In this document: one piece after another, positions 17,043 to 25,782 of the stretch
Position numbering within the stretch: the stretch's first letter is position 1
How the letters are laid out: every line of letters begins with the position of its first letter
NCBI RefSeq assembly: GCF_009601765.2
Contig: NZ_CP045700.1
Span: forward strand, 310,001-374,000
Reading direction: 5' to 3'
Length of the DNA: 64,000 nt
From: Vibrio algicola
GTDB taxonomy: Bacteria > Pseudomonadota > Gammaproteobacteria > Enterobacterales > Vibrionaceae
The notes under the pieces: model-generated
Database searches by the model: none
Seen by the model: only the letters and a program-made list of their open reading frames with translations
What the model was told of the DNA's origin: nothing
Made by a program: the position numbers and the translations under genes

Positions 17043-19412
17043 TTAACGATTCTCAAAACGGTTGTAGTCAAGTAACCCTGCCTCAATCGGCTGATCATTT
17101 TGATACCATTTGTTTAGTTTATCGCTGAACGCCCAAAAATCAGCAGAACCGCGTCTAACGCCATATTTGTCTAAAATGGCAACATAATCGTCATCATCTT
17201 CTAGCTGTGAAAGTTGTCGATAAAAATCTGCAATATCCGATTCTTTCAACTGAATGAAGGCGGAAGGGTAACTGCCCAATACGCCTTTCACTAAGGTTAA
17301 ATCATCGTCCTCTCTTATCCGATTACTTTCTTCATCAAATAAGCTTGAAATGTTGCTGTGTGCGTTGTTGTGTATCAAGGTAAAAACTTGTTCTTTGCCA
17401 TTTTCCAATGTGACCATAATGGAGATTAAAGGAGGAATACGATAAACCCCTTTACCCTTTAATAGGTCAATTTTATTTAGAATAAATTCATTTTTTTGCG
17501 ACAGGCCGGTATTAACTAAAGCGTATCGTTGGGTGAGTACCGGAGCTAACCGCTGTTTTAACAAGGCGTACAATTCTTGCTTTGGGTTATCCGTTTTGTA
17601 TTCAATATTAGGCGGCTGTTCAAATGGCGTCACATCACGCTGAATAAAGGCACTTAATTGTGGGGTCGGATCTTGATACCAATTTTCCATTTGCTTGTGT
17701 CGTTCTTCGATCGGAAGTAACGATAAGAAATTCTCCTCGCCTTCCATGCGTAAAAAATCCATAAACATACGCGTCATTAATTGATGCCCGAAATTACCAT
17801 ATATATCAAAACCATCGACTAATAAGTATTGGATCCTTTCGAGTAATTCATAATCGATCACCCAAGCGGTTTTCGGTGGCTTACCCACTAAGCCTTTTAC
17901 TACCGATGCACTGTCAATATGACGAAAGATAGTCAATGCGGCATTACTATTTTTATTGTCGCCATCCCAGACAAGCTCAGGCGTTAAGTTTGAACCGTTT
18001 TTAAACCATTTATTCATTTGGCGTGATTTTGCTTCAAGGTAACGGGCTTGGCGCTCGGAATAACCCAGCCATTCAAAGGTCGGAACCAAGTTGCTCTGTT
18101 GTTCTGAAGGTAGCCGTAAGTTATGAGTTTGCTCGTGATAAAGTTGTTGGACTTCAGGGTTGTTCGCGCTGGAAGGATCAACAAAGAACACCCAAAAGCG
18201 ATCATTAATGACATTTAAGGCCAACTGCCCACGACAAACTGGACCTTTAATAAAACTCATAATGGTATTTTGAGCATTATTTAACATAAATTGATACCGG
18301 GCAGCAACAGGAAGGGATTCAAATGCTGTTAATGGGTTTGCCGCCACGCTCGAATGATAACTTGGTAATCTTTTTACTTCATATTGTGGTTTGATAAATA
18401 AAGACTGAATTCGCGCTAACTTCTTATCATTTAATGCGTATGGTTGGTGGGTTTTATTGACAATTGTCGCGGGGTAGGCAACTAAACGGTAATACACACG
18501 GTCGGTTTTAGGATCGGAATAAGGACGACGGGTCGCAATGCGATTGACTGGTTGTCCAGGTGGTGTGGTGGAGCGAACCAGCATAAAAAACTGGATTGGG
18601 CTGTCTGGTGTTGCTTTTTGGAATTGTGAGAAATAGAGATGAGATAAAAATAAATGCTCGTATATATAGCGGCTAGTAAGTTGCTGTTTTAACGAATCAC
18701 TATTGAAAAAATCTTCCCATTTATCAATTTGAGCATATTGCTGTTTTGATAATGGTTGATGGGCCGACATTACTGCGCCATCAGATAACCATTGCGTTAA
18801 TGTATTATGCTCTTTGTCACTTAATGCAGGCATTCCATAAGGCATACCCCAAGTTGGATAGTCGGCGGCATATTGGTCATATTCTTCAATTGAAGGGCAT
18901 TGTTGTTCGCGATCGATGGCAAAATCAAAGCCTTCAAGCTGATCTTGTTGTGTCATCGGATGTTGCTTTTTCTGTTTAAGTAATCGCGCTACTAAGCCTG
19001 CTTCTAAATTGGCTTCAGGGATTTGTGCACGTTCATTTAAAATGGGATGAAAACCAATCTCACGCCATTCTTCGGTAGTTTGTGCATCTTCAAATAGACG
19101 CGTTGGGTTTGTCGCGGTTAATCGAGTGCCGTTATACACTAAACTTTTATTGGCGCCACGATCGATACCTTCTACAGAAGAAAATTTTAATTGGCAAGGA
19201 GCATCATAACAGGCATGACATACAACACAGCGATTATCTAAAATCGGCTTTATGTCATTGATAAAATGCTGAGCCGCAGGGGTTTGAAAACTGGGCGTGC
19301 GAGGGCGAACTTGCTGCTTACCAAAGATATCATCATAATTAAAACCGGTATAAATGGCACAACCCGTAAAGGTAGTAACCATCAATATCAGACAAAATTT
19401 ACTTAATTTCAT
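17043..19412 (-). CDS. cti: Fatty acid cis/trans isomerase (lipoprotein, haem-binding)
   Basis: A periplasmic enzyme that converts cis to trans unsaturated fatty acids in membrane lipids, an adaptation to solvents and heat known in Pseudomonas and Vibrio. From the ATG at 19412 the protein has 789 residues, close to the family length. The N-terminus shows a signal sequence with a lipobox-like 'FTGC'. A cytochrome c-type haem motif CVVCH lies near residue 75. The alternative start at 19448 adds 12 unlikely residues before the signal. It is monocistronic. Confidence 0.9.
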   Translation of the reverse strand: MKLSKFCLILMVTTFTGCAIYTGFNYDDIFGKQQVRPRTPSFQTPAAQHFINDIKPILDNRCVVCHACYDAPCQLKFSSVEGIDRGANKSLVYNGTRLTATNPTRLFEDAQTTEEWREIGFHPILNERAQIPEANLEAGLVARLLKQKKQHPMTQQDQLEGFDFAIDREQQCPSIEEYDQYAADYPTWGMPYGMPALSDKEHNTLTQWLSDGAVMSAHQPLSKQQYAQIDKWEDFFNSDSLKQQLTSRYIYEHLFLSHLYFSQFQKATPDSPIQFFMLVRSTTPPGQPVNRIATRRPYSDPKTDRVYYRLVAYPATIVNKTHQPYALNDKKLARIQSLFIKPQYEVKRLPSYHSSVAANPLTAFESLPVAARYQFMLNNAQNTIMSFIKGPVCRGQLALNVINDRFWVFFVDPSSANNPEVQQLYHEQTHNLRLPSEQQSNLVPTFEWLGYSERQARYLEAKSRQMNKWFKNGSNLTPELVWDGDNKNSNAALTIFRHIDSASVVKGLVGKPPKTAWVIDYELLERIQYLLVDGFDIYGNFGHQLMTRMFMDFLRMEGEENFLSLLPIEERHKQMENWYQDPTPQLSAFIQRDVTPFEQPPNIEYKTDNPKQELYALLKQRLAPVLTQRYALVNTGLSQKNEFILNKIDLLKGKGVYRIPPLISIMVTLENGKEQVFTLIHNNAHSNISSLFDEESNRIREDDDLTLVKGVLGSYPSAFIQLKESDIADFYRQLSQLEDDDDYVAILDKYGVRRGSADFWAFSDKLNKWYQNDQPIEAGLLDYNRFENR

Positions 19413-19638
19413 GTTCAACTCATTATTTACATTCAGTCTATCTTGCAATGAGACAATAGCAAAAATGAATGGATATGTGATTATTATTTACAACTTTGAT
19501 AACAACATCTCGAACTTTCAGAAAAGTGTACTATTATCAAACAAGTGATTGCCAAAGGGAATACTTATAACCTTGTCATTCATGGTTGTGATGGAAAGTT
19601 GTCGTAATTAATAATAAACGATTTTTTATTGAGATTTT
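19413..19638. other. Intergenic region upstream of cti
   Basis: 226 bp of AT-rich sequence between cti and the broken small gene at 19639. It must contain the cti promoter on the minus strand. No operator or RNA gene was recognised. Confidence 0.35.
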
Positions 19639-19866
19639 GTGACTACAGTACCTGTTCAAGCGAACAACGCTGATATCAAAAACACCACTATCTAACAAAT
19701 CGATGCCAACACATTACAAATGAACGTTGCATACGTAAACGGCACTCAAAAAACATTACGCGGCGTTAAAGCTGGCGATTCAGTTACTTTCTATGCTGAT
19801 AACCAACGTATCACTACCGTTAAAGTTCAAGAGTTAGAAGACTACGTAGCGGCTGCTCAACTGTAA
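19639..19866 (+). pseudogene. Broken small gene with one in-frame stop
   Basis: Starting at GTG 19639 the frame reads 'VTTVPVQANNADIKNTTI', meets TAA at 19693-19695, and continues in the same frame for 56 more codons ('NVAYVNGTQKTLRGVKAGDSVTFYADNQRITTVKVQELEDY...') to TAA at 19864. Codon use after the stop is clearly protein-like, and a perfect terminator follows. The intact gene would encode a ~75-residue beta-rich protein. The internal ATG at 19719 has no ribosome-binding site. The family is not recognised. Confidence 0.6.
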
Positions 19867-19905
19867 GTCATATTGATTTAATTTGAAGTAACAATACCAA
19901 ACAAG

Positions 19906-19941
19906 ATGCAGAGTACACTTCGGTGGCTCTGCATTTTTTTG
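19906..19941 (+). terminator. Rho-independent terminator
   Basis: The stem ATGCAGAG/CTCTGCAT with an inner CAC-TTCG-GTG tetraloop hairpin is followed by seven Ts. It lies 40 bp downstream of the broken small gene. Confidence 0.85.
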
Positions 19942-20074
19942 TTTGTCATTTGATGATAAACGATAATTTTGACCAATAAAGCTCACATTATCTAAGATTT
20001 ACGACTTAAGTCCTACAGCCAACCAATAAAAAAAACGTCATAGTGAAAGCAATACGGTCAAGGAGGATAAAGCC

Positions 20075-20311
20075 ATGATGGAAACAATCGTGTTGGTGAT
20101 TGAAAAGAGCTTTCTTTTCGTTGGGATTTCACTGATTTTGATGAGTATGGTTCAATATGGAAAGCGTAGCCAAGACTGGAAAGGGCTCGCCACCATCTTT
20201 TATAAACGCGTTGAAATGTCGGTAGGGGAATTCAAATATTATAAATTAGGCGTGTCGCTGGTGGTTTTTGCGGTGGTATTGCGGATTTTATGCTTAACCT
20301 TTTGGCCTTAA
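20075..20311 (+). CDS. Small membrane protein, unknown function
   Basis: A 78-residue protein with two hydrophobic segments (about residues 3-25 and 57-76) flanking a basic loop 'QYGKRSQDWKGLATIFYKRVEM'. A strong Shine-Dalgarno AAGGAGG lies upstream; ATG at 20075 or 20078 may be used. The family is not recognised. It lies in front of guaC but about 310 bp away, so it is probably a separate transcript. Confidence 0.6.
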   Translation: MMETIVLVIEKSFLFVGISLILMSMVQYGKRSQDWKGLATIFYKRVEMSVGEFKYYKLGVSLVVFAVVLRILCLTFWP

Positions 20312-20621
20312 TTGTGGGTAAAGTGTTTATTATTAACTAGTTACGGTGCTGAGTGCGAATTTCAATTCGAAGATTGAAGGCAGTTTCCGAGATACTATCT
20401 TTCATAAAGTATCACAAAAAAAATTGAAATATCAGACTGGTAACGAAAAAATCTCACCCTATAATACTGAAAACCGGAGCGTCAACAAAACGCTGCGGTT
20501 TTTTTGTGCCCGAAATTCGTGAGCCTTGTTGTAAAGACAATTCATTATGATTTTTTGATGTTATCAAATGGCGGGCATGATTATTTCTTTGTTTCAATTT
20601 GCCTCATAGGAAGTGTATAGC
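20312..20621. other. Intergenic region upstream of guaC
   Basis: 310 bp containing a TATAAT-like box (20459-20464), a terminator-like hairpin (20470-20507) and then the guaC leader with an AGGAAG ribosome-binding site. No known riboswitch was recognised. Confidence 0.4.
20470..20507 (+). terminator. Terminator-like hairpin upstream of guaC
   Basis: AAACCG-G-AGCG pairs with CGCT-G-CGGTTT around one G-G mismatch, followed by seven Ts. It may end the transcript of the small membrane protein gene, or act on transcripts entering guaC. Confidence 0.6.
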
Positions 20622-21665
20622 ATGCGTATCGAACAAGAACTGAAGTTAGGCTTTAAAGATGTATTATTTCGCCCTAAACGCTCAACATTAAAGAGTCGTT
20701 CTCAAGTTAATCTGGATCGCGACTTCACTTTCAAGCACAGCGGCCGTCAGTGGTCTGGCGTACCTGTTATTGCGGCGAATATGGACTCTGTCGGCAGCTT
20801 TGCTATGGCGCAAGCACTGGCTGAACATAATGTGATGACGGCAATCCACAAGCATTACACTGTGGCGGATTGGGCTGAATTTATTCAAACTCATGATGCA
20901 AAAGTATTGAATAATGTGATGGTATCAACCGGCACATCGGATGCGGATTTCCAAAAAACCATCGATATTATGGCATTAACAGAAGATATTATTTTTATCT
21001 GTATTGATATCGCTAACGGTTACTCTGAGCATCTAGTCGAATATGTATCAAAAGTGCGCGCACAATTTCCAGATAAAGTGATCAGCGCGGGTAATGTGGT
21101 TACTGGGGATATGGTTGAAGAATTGATCCTTGCTGGCGCCGATATCGTAAAAGTTGGCATTGGCCCTGGCTCGGTTTGTACTACGCGAGTAAAAACGGGT
21201 GTCGGTTATCCGCAGTTGTCTGCCATTATTGAATGCGCGGATGCTGCACACGGTTTAGGTGGCACAATTGTCGGTGACGGTGGCTGTACTTGCGCGGGCG
21301 ATGTATCTAAAGCCTTTGGCGGTGGTGCCGATTTTGTGATGCTGGGCGGCATGTTAGCTGGGCATGAAGAGTCAGGCGGCGAGCACATTGAGCAAGATGG
21401 TAAATCATTCATGAAGTTCTACGGAATGTCATCTCAATCGGCAATGAAGAAGCATTCTGGTGGGGTAGCCAAGTATCGCGCGGCAGAAGGTAAAACCGTG
21501 CTTATTCCATTCCGTGGAACGGTACATGATACCATCAGCGATATTCTTGGTGGCGTGCGCTCAACCTGCACCTACGTTGGCGCGGCCAAGCTTAAAGAGC
21601 TCACCAAGCGCACCACATTTATCCGAGTTCAAGAGCAAGAAAATAATGTTTACGGGCGTGATTAA
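20622..21665 (+). CDS. guaC: GMP reductase
   Basis: NADPH-dependent conversion of GMP to IMP, part of purine salvage. From the ATG at 20622 the protein has 347 residues, exactly the E. coli length; the ATG at 20613 adds three unsupported residues. The (beta/alpha)8 IMPDH/GMPR fold shows the catalytic-loop Cys in '[22 protein letters not shown]', '[19 protein letters not shown]', and '[13 protein letters not shown]'. AGGAAG precedes the start and a terminator follows. Confidence 0.96.
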   Translation: MRIEQELKLGFKDVLFRPKRSTLKSRSQVNLDRDFTFKHSGRQWSGVPVIAANMDSVGSFAMAQALAEHNVMTAIHKHYTVADWAEFIQTHDAKVLNNVMVSTGTSDADFQKTIDIMALTEDIIFICIDIANGYSEHLVEYVSKVRAQFPDKVISAGNVVTGDMVEELILAGADIVKVGIGPGSVCTTRVKTGVGYPQLSAIIECADAAHGLGGTIVGDGGCTCAGDVSKAFGGGADFVMLGGMLAGHEESGGEHIEQDGKSFMKFYGMSSQSAMKKHSGGVAKYRAAEGKTVLIPFRGTVHDTISDILGGVRSTCTYVGAAKLKELTKRTTFIRVQEQENNVYGRD

Positions 21666-21687
21666 ATTGTCAATTTAACTCTGAAAT

Positions 21688-21713
21688 GGCCGCTTTTTTA
21701 AGTGGCCTTTTTT
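21688..21713 (+). terminator. guaC terminator
   Basis: GGCCGCTT pairs with AAGTGGCC (one G-U), followed by TTTTTT, 22 bp after the guaC stop codon. Confidence 0.85.
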
Positions 21714-21777
21714 ATGTCAAAAACATATGAGTGGCGATGAAGTGGCGACAGGAAATTAAAAAATTTTGTGGCGACAG

Positions 21778-22064
21778 TCAGGCACCAATGCCGGCGATTG
21801 GGTTTTTTGTTACAGCATCAGATAAATGATCGGGCGCAAAGTGTGCATAACGCATTGTTATTGCAATGTCGGCATGGCCTAGAATATCCCTTAACACCAG
21901 AATATTTCCTCCATTCATCATAAAGTGACTGGCGAATGTATGGCGCAGAACGTGTGATGCTTGCCCAGAAGGCAATTCTAAACCTAGTTTATTCTTGAGG
22001 ATGTAACAAAAGGGCGTGTAACACTCTACAAATAATTTTCCAGATGTTGGTTTGTAGAGTTCGT
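21778..22064 (-). pseudogene. Integrase C-terminal fragment (HP1/P2-type tyrosine recombinase)
   Basis: A minus-strand frame runs from the IS edge at 22064 to the stop at 21778, about 95 codons. It contains the catalytic box 'SHVLRHTFASHFMMNGGNILVLRDILGHADIAITMRYAHF', with the H-x-x-R pair, the second His (LGH) and the nucleophile Tyr (MRYAHF), as in HP1/P2 family integrases. The N-terminal and core-binding parts are lost at the IS. It abuts the guaC terminator, so this is probably one edge of a former prophage or island. Confidence 0.8.
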
Positions 22065-23118
22065 GGCTTTGTTGCGTAATTCGATGGAACTAAATGTGAA
22101 ACTGACGATCAGATCGTTTACTCCCTACTAAACCATCGATATTCATGCCAAAACCTCGTTATAAGACCAAAAACTGGAAGTTATATAATCAATCACTGAT
22201 TAAACGTGGTTCACTGACTTTCTGGATTGATGAAGAAGCTATCCAAGAATGGAAAGAAGCTAAACAAGGGCTGCGTGGTAGACCTCGTATTTTCAGTGAT
22301 TTAGCAATAACAACAGCGCTTATGGTAAAACGTATATTTTCAATGCCCTTAAGGGCATTGCAGGGATTTATTGATTCTGTATTTCAACTTGCTAATGTCC
22401 CGCTCACTTGCCCTCATTATTCTTGTATTAGTCGTAGGGCTAAAGAGGTTGAAGTCTCATTCAAAACGAAAGCTCGTGGCACGATACAACACTTAGCCAT
22501 TGATTCTACTGGCCTCAAGGTTTACGGCGAGGGTGAATGGAAAGTCAGGAAACATGGAACTGATGGGAAGCGCCGGATCTGGCGTAAGTTACATATAGGT
22601 TTTGATGTCGTTACTCATGAAATTATTGCGGCAGAACTTACTTTCTCGAATGTCAGTGACGGAGACGTTCTACCTAATTTACTAAAGCAAACACGTCGAA
22701 AGATCTTAAAAGTATCAGGCGATGGTGCTTACGATACTCGACAATGCTATGAAGCCATTCGTATCAAAAAAGCCACCCCACTTGTGCCTCCAAGACTTGG
22801 TGCAGTCTTTTGGGAAAAGGGACATCCACGAAATTTATCCGTCGGGTTTCAACAGTTATATGGTTCTAATAAGCAGTGGAAAACACGGTTTGGGTATCAT
22901 AAAAGGTCAATTTCAGAAACGGCAATGTATCGAGTGAAAAAGCTATTGGGCGGAACACTCAGCTTAAGAAATTATAATGCCCAAGTTGGGGAAGCTTACG
23001 CAATGATCAAAGCTTTAAATAAACTAACAGGGCTAGGTATGCCTAAAACTTACCGAATTGATTGAAATAACACCATTCTAGTGTTGTCACCTCTAAATTT
23101 GAATTACGCAACAAAGCC
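22065..23118 (+). mobile_element. IS5 family (IS903 group) insertion sequence, copy 2
   Basis: 1054 bp with perfect 18-bp terminal inverted repeats identical to copy 1 (13865-14918). The 9-bp flanks (AGAGTTCGT left, GATCTTATT right) do not match each other and do not match the flanks of copy 1 in any combination. It separates truncated genes on both sides, so it also marks a rearrangement joint. Confidence 0.93.
22145..23065 (+). CDS. IS903-group transposase, intact
   Basis: 306 residues, matching the usual IS903 transposase length. The N-terminus is 'MPKPRYKTKNWKLYNQSLIKRG', the RNase H-like DDE core has 'IDSTGLKVYGEGEW', 'GDGAYDTR' and 'ETAMYRVKKLLGG', and the end is 'ALNKLTGLGMPK'. It catalyses cut-and-paste transposition between the flanking 18-bp repeats. 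All catalytic residues are present, so this copy could also act on the start-codon-deficient copy 1. Confidence 0.93.
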   Translation: MPKPRYKTKNWKLYNQSLIKRGSLTFWIDEEAIQEWKEAKQGLRGRPRIFSDLAITTALMVKRIFSMPLRALQGFIDSVFQLANVPLTCPHYSCISRRAKEVEVSFKTKARGTIQHLAIDSTGLKVYGEGEWKVRKHGTDGKRRIWRKLHIGFDVVTHEIIAAELTFSNVSDGDVLPNLLKQTRRKILKVSGDGAYDTRQCYEAIRIKKATPLVPPRLGAVFWEKGHPRNLSVGFQQLYGSNKQWKTRFGYHKRSISETAMYRVKKLLGGTLSLRNYNAQVGEAYAMIKALNKLTGLGMPKTYRID

Positions 23119-23746
23119 GATCTTATTTGGTGTTGATACAGGAGTGTTCCCATTTACACGAGAAAATGATGAATTGATTGATTTGGTTTTACCGAATAAA
23201 GATAGTTATACCCATGGTGAAGAACGCCGCTTATTTTATGTGGCCTTAACGAGAGCAAAGCATTTTATATATCTGCTATTTTACGGTGAAAATCGCAGTC
23301 CATTTTTAACTGAAATGGAAAATTATGGAATGAAATATGTAGACGTTAAGTTAGCACCAAAATTAAAAAAATGGCATTGTAATCAGTGTAAAACAGGGGA
23401 ACTTCGCCCCTTAAAGACTAAATATAATAAAACGTTCTATAAATGTTCGTTGTCACCAGCTTGCGATACTATTGTGAATAGTTGTAAGCATTGCAATTCA
23501 CCTATAGAGACGAGCTCTAAAGGTTTTAGAGCATGTCGCGGCTGTGGTGAAATTGAAATTGGCTGTTTGCGTTGTGGTATGGGGACAATGGTAGCTCGAT
23601 CTGAAAATGATCCGAATCGAGAGACATTTTACGGCTGTAATCGCTTTCGGAGAGGTGCTGATGATTCGTGTGGTGAAAACATTAAAACCAAAGCATATCA
23701 AGAACGAGTTATCCAAGCTAAAAGGTTTGTTACTCATAATCGTTAA
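23119..23746 (+). pseudogene. HelD/UvrD-like helicase C-terminal fragment with zinc-ribbon tail
   Basis: The host frame continues from the IS edge. 'GVDTGVFPF', 'LPNKDSYTHGEERRLFYVALTRAKHFIYLL' are superfamily 1 helicase motifs V and VI as in helicase IV (HelD) relatives. Residues after about 100 have three CxxC clusters resembling topoisomerase C4 zinc fingers ('CNQCKTGELRP...CSLSPACD', 'CKHC', 'CRGCGEIEIGCLRCG'). The Walker A and most of the motor are missing. An open frame beginning at GTG 23081 inside the IS fuses 13 IS-derived residues to it, so a chimeric 221-residue protein could be translated. Confidence 0.75.
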
Positions 23747-23875
23747 GTCTATTTTTATGCTTGAAGCCGAATGCGAAGCGGTTGAATCTTTACAGACTCA
23801 TAAGCCTGTGATCAATAGTAAGGTTATCTTGGCCTCAATCTAATCACTAAAGGTCAGCCGTTTGGTGTCCTGTCA

Positions 23876-23917
23876 TAAAAAAGCTCATTAACCGAAGAAC
23901 TTTTAGTTAATGAGCTT
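23876..23917 (-). terminator. Terminator of the bat operon
   Basis: AAGCTCATTAAC (23881-23892) pairs perfectly with GTTAATGAGCTT (23906-23917). Read on the minus strand the stem is followed by a T-rich run (TTTTTTA), about 110 bp past the BatD stop codon. Confidence 0.8.
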
Positions 23918-24030
23918 GTTACTAGTAATAAGTGTGCTGATTTACGAGAAACTAGTCGCTATTAATAACGCACTATTTATACCAACCGTAATCATTATCT
24001 GAACATTAAATTACACTGATAATCCGCACA

Positions 24031-25782
24031 CTACAACGGCGGCATCTCATCTTTATTCTGATGGCCTTTCTTTTTCACTTCTTTCTCGGCTTGCTTGATC
24101 AGGTTGAGTAACGCCTTACTGTCATAATCTTGACGGTTTTTGCTATAAAACGCTGCCATTAATGTGCTTAATTCGGCTTTGATTTGTTGGGTTAACTCAT
24201 CACTGAGGCTTGGGTGCTTAGCCAACCATTGTGAGATCTCACTGTGGATCTTAGCCCCATCTTGGTGTTGTAAAATATGGGCTAAATCGTTATCGGTGGC
24301 TTGTAAACTCGGTTGTTTGGCTTGAGTGCTGCTAATTGGAGCTTGCTTATTCTTTTTGAGTAGCAATATTAGAGTAATGATCCACAGCGCGGCAAATAAC
24401 GCGGTTAAATAAGGCCAGTAGCCGGCGCTAATCACCGCTGGAGTGGCAGCGGTGTTGTTGTCTGTGGTAGCAGCAGGGCTGGGCGTGGTTGAGGCCTGAG
24501 TTGTTGCTGGGGTTGCTGCTGGCGTTGCAGTTTGCGCCGGCGCGTTTTCATCAACCGTGCTGGTTAAGGTTAACCCTTCAGCCTTAGCGGTTTCAGCTTG
24601 GCTGGTTTGTGAATTCCACCAAGGGACATTAACCGCTGGTAAGGTGATGGTGCCAGATTTTTTCGGCATCAACACTTGTTTGAGCGTCATTACGGTATTG
24701 CCTTGTTTATCTTGACCAAACTTTGGTTTTTCAGCATAAACTCGGATTGATTTTGGATAATCAATTTTAATATCAGGCAGGCTTTCAGCGCTCACATCTT
24801 TGACCACCAGCGCTAAAATACGGGTGATCGGCTGACCTACTTTGGCGTCAACTTTGCCTGATGAGACATCGATCATATCACCATTGCCGTTTTGCCATCC
24901 TTGTCGTAATTCCAGTGATTGAGTCGGTAGCCACACCCCTGAGAATGACGCGGGCTTTTCTAATACATTTAAAGCAATAGGGCCGGAGTGAACATTGACG
25001 GGCACAATGCGGCGTGCACCAGTGGCGCGGCTCACATCAATTAAACTGGCCGTCAATCGTGGTGGATTTAATGTGTGCTTTCCAGAAGTAGTGGCGGTCA
25101 CTTGATAGTTTTGATCGACAATCGTCGCTTGTTTACCATTGACAACACTTTGATATTGCTTAGGTTCGCCAATTGGAGTAATGGTTAAGCCGTCACCCGA
25201 TGGTGGGATAAGTTTGGTGTTTTGCAATCCACGCGGATCAGCTTTAACCACTAAGCGACTGCGTAATGTCGCCATTTCTTTAGGATAAAGCGTGTGTTTT
25301 GAAATGCTATCTTGAAATTCAATCAGATCATCTTGTTTCGGCGCGGTCGGATCTTTGCTGATATGTAAGGTGATCGGTTGGGTTTTGGCACCATTAATGG
25401 TAAAGCTTGGGATCACGACCTCACCGACTTTACTGGTCGCTAATGACACATTCCATTCGGTGCGGATGGTGGTATCGCCATTAATGCTGTAACGAGACGT
25501 GCCATATTGCACATTTCCCATAGTGAAGTTTTGACCAAGTACACTGGCATCAAAATCATCACGGCTAGCGGTGCCCATGTAAGCGACTTTAAAATTGAAC
25601 ACTTCATCGCTGCGGAGGTGAGTTTGATTGACGGTGGCAAAAGCAGGAATATTTTTTGCCACACTCACTTGGCTAAAGGTGAGTGAGGTGATTAACAGCA
25701 TAAAGACTGAAAACCATTGCAGGGCGTTTGATTGGCTCATTTGTCGTTTCATTTTTTGCATTACCTTCTGTTGCATTACCAT
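24031..25782 (-). CDS. batD: BatD-like membrane-anchored periplasmic protein
   Basis: A 583-residue BatD (oxygen tolerance) family protein. It has an N-terminal signal anchor (about 18-42), beta-rich periplasmic repeats with 'DEVFNFKVAYMG', 'TEWNVSLATSKVGEVVIPSFTING' and 'LPAVNVPWWNSQT', a Thr/Ala/Pro-rich linker (about 405-445), one membrane segment (about 449-470), then a cytosolic helical tail. It is the last gene of the MoxR-Bat operon and overlaps BatB by 7 bp. Several in-frame ATGs occur; the one with AAGG upstream would start at 'MKRQM'. The exact start is uncertain. Confidence 0.85.
   Translation of the reverse strand: MVMQQKVMQKMKRQMSQSNALQWFSVFMLLITSLTFSQVSVAKNIPAFATVNQTHLRSDEVFNFKVAYMGTASRDDFDASVLGQNFTMGNVQYGTSRYSINGDTTIRTEWNVSLATSKVGEVVIPSFTINGAKTQPITLHISKDPTAPKQDDLIEFQDSISKHTLYPKEMATLRSRLVVKADPRGLQNTKLIPPSGDGLTITPIGEPKQYQSVVNGKQATIVDQNYQVTATTSGKHTLNPPRLTASLIDVSRATGARRIVPVNVHSGPIALNVLEKPASFSGVWLPTQSLELRQGWQNGNGDMIDVSSGKVDAKVGQPITRILALVVKDVSAESLPDIKIDYPKSIRVYAEKPKFGQDKQGNTVMTLKQVLMPKKSGTITLPAVNVPWWNSQTSQAETAKAEGLTLTSTVDENAPAQTATPAATPATTQASTTPSPAATTDNNTAATPAVISAGYWPYLTALFAALWIITLILLLKKNKQAPISSTQAKQPSLQATDNDLAHILQHQDGAKIHSEISQWLAKHPSLSDELTQQIKAELSTLMAAFYSKNRQDYDSKALLNLIKQAEKEVKKKGHQNKDEMPPL

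Noticed and set aside
19693..19695. Recoded stop (selenocysteine or similar) in the small broken gene
   Set aside because: The codon is TAA, not TGA or TAG, and no downstream recoding structure is apparent; a nonsense mutation is simpler.
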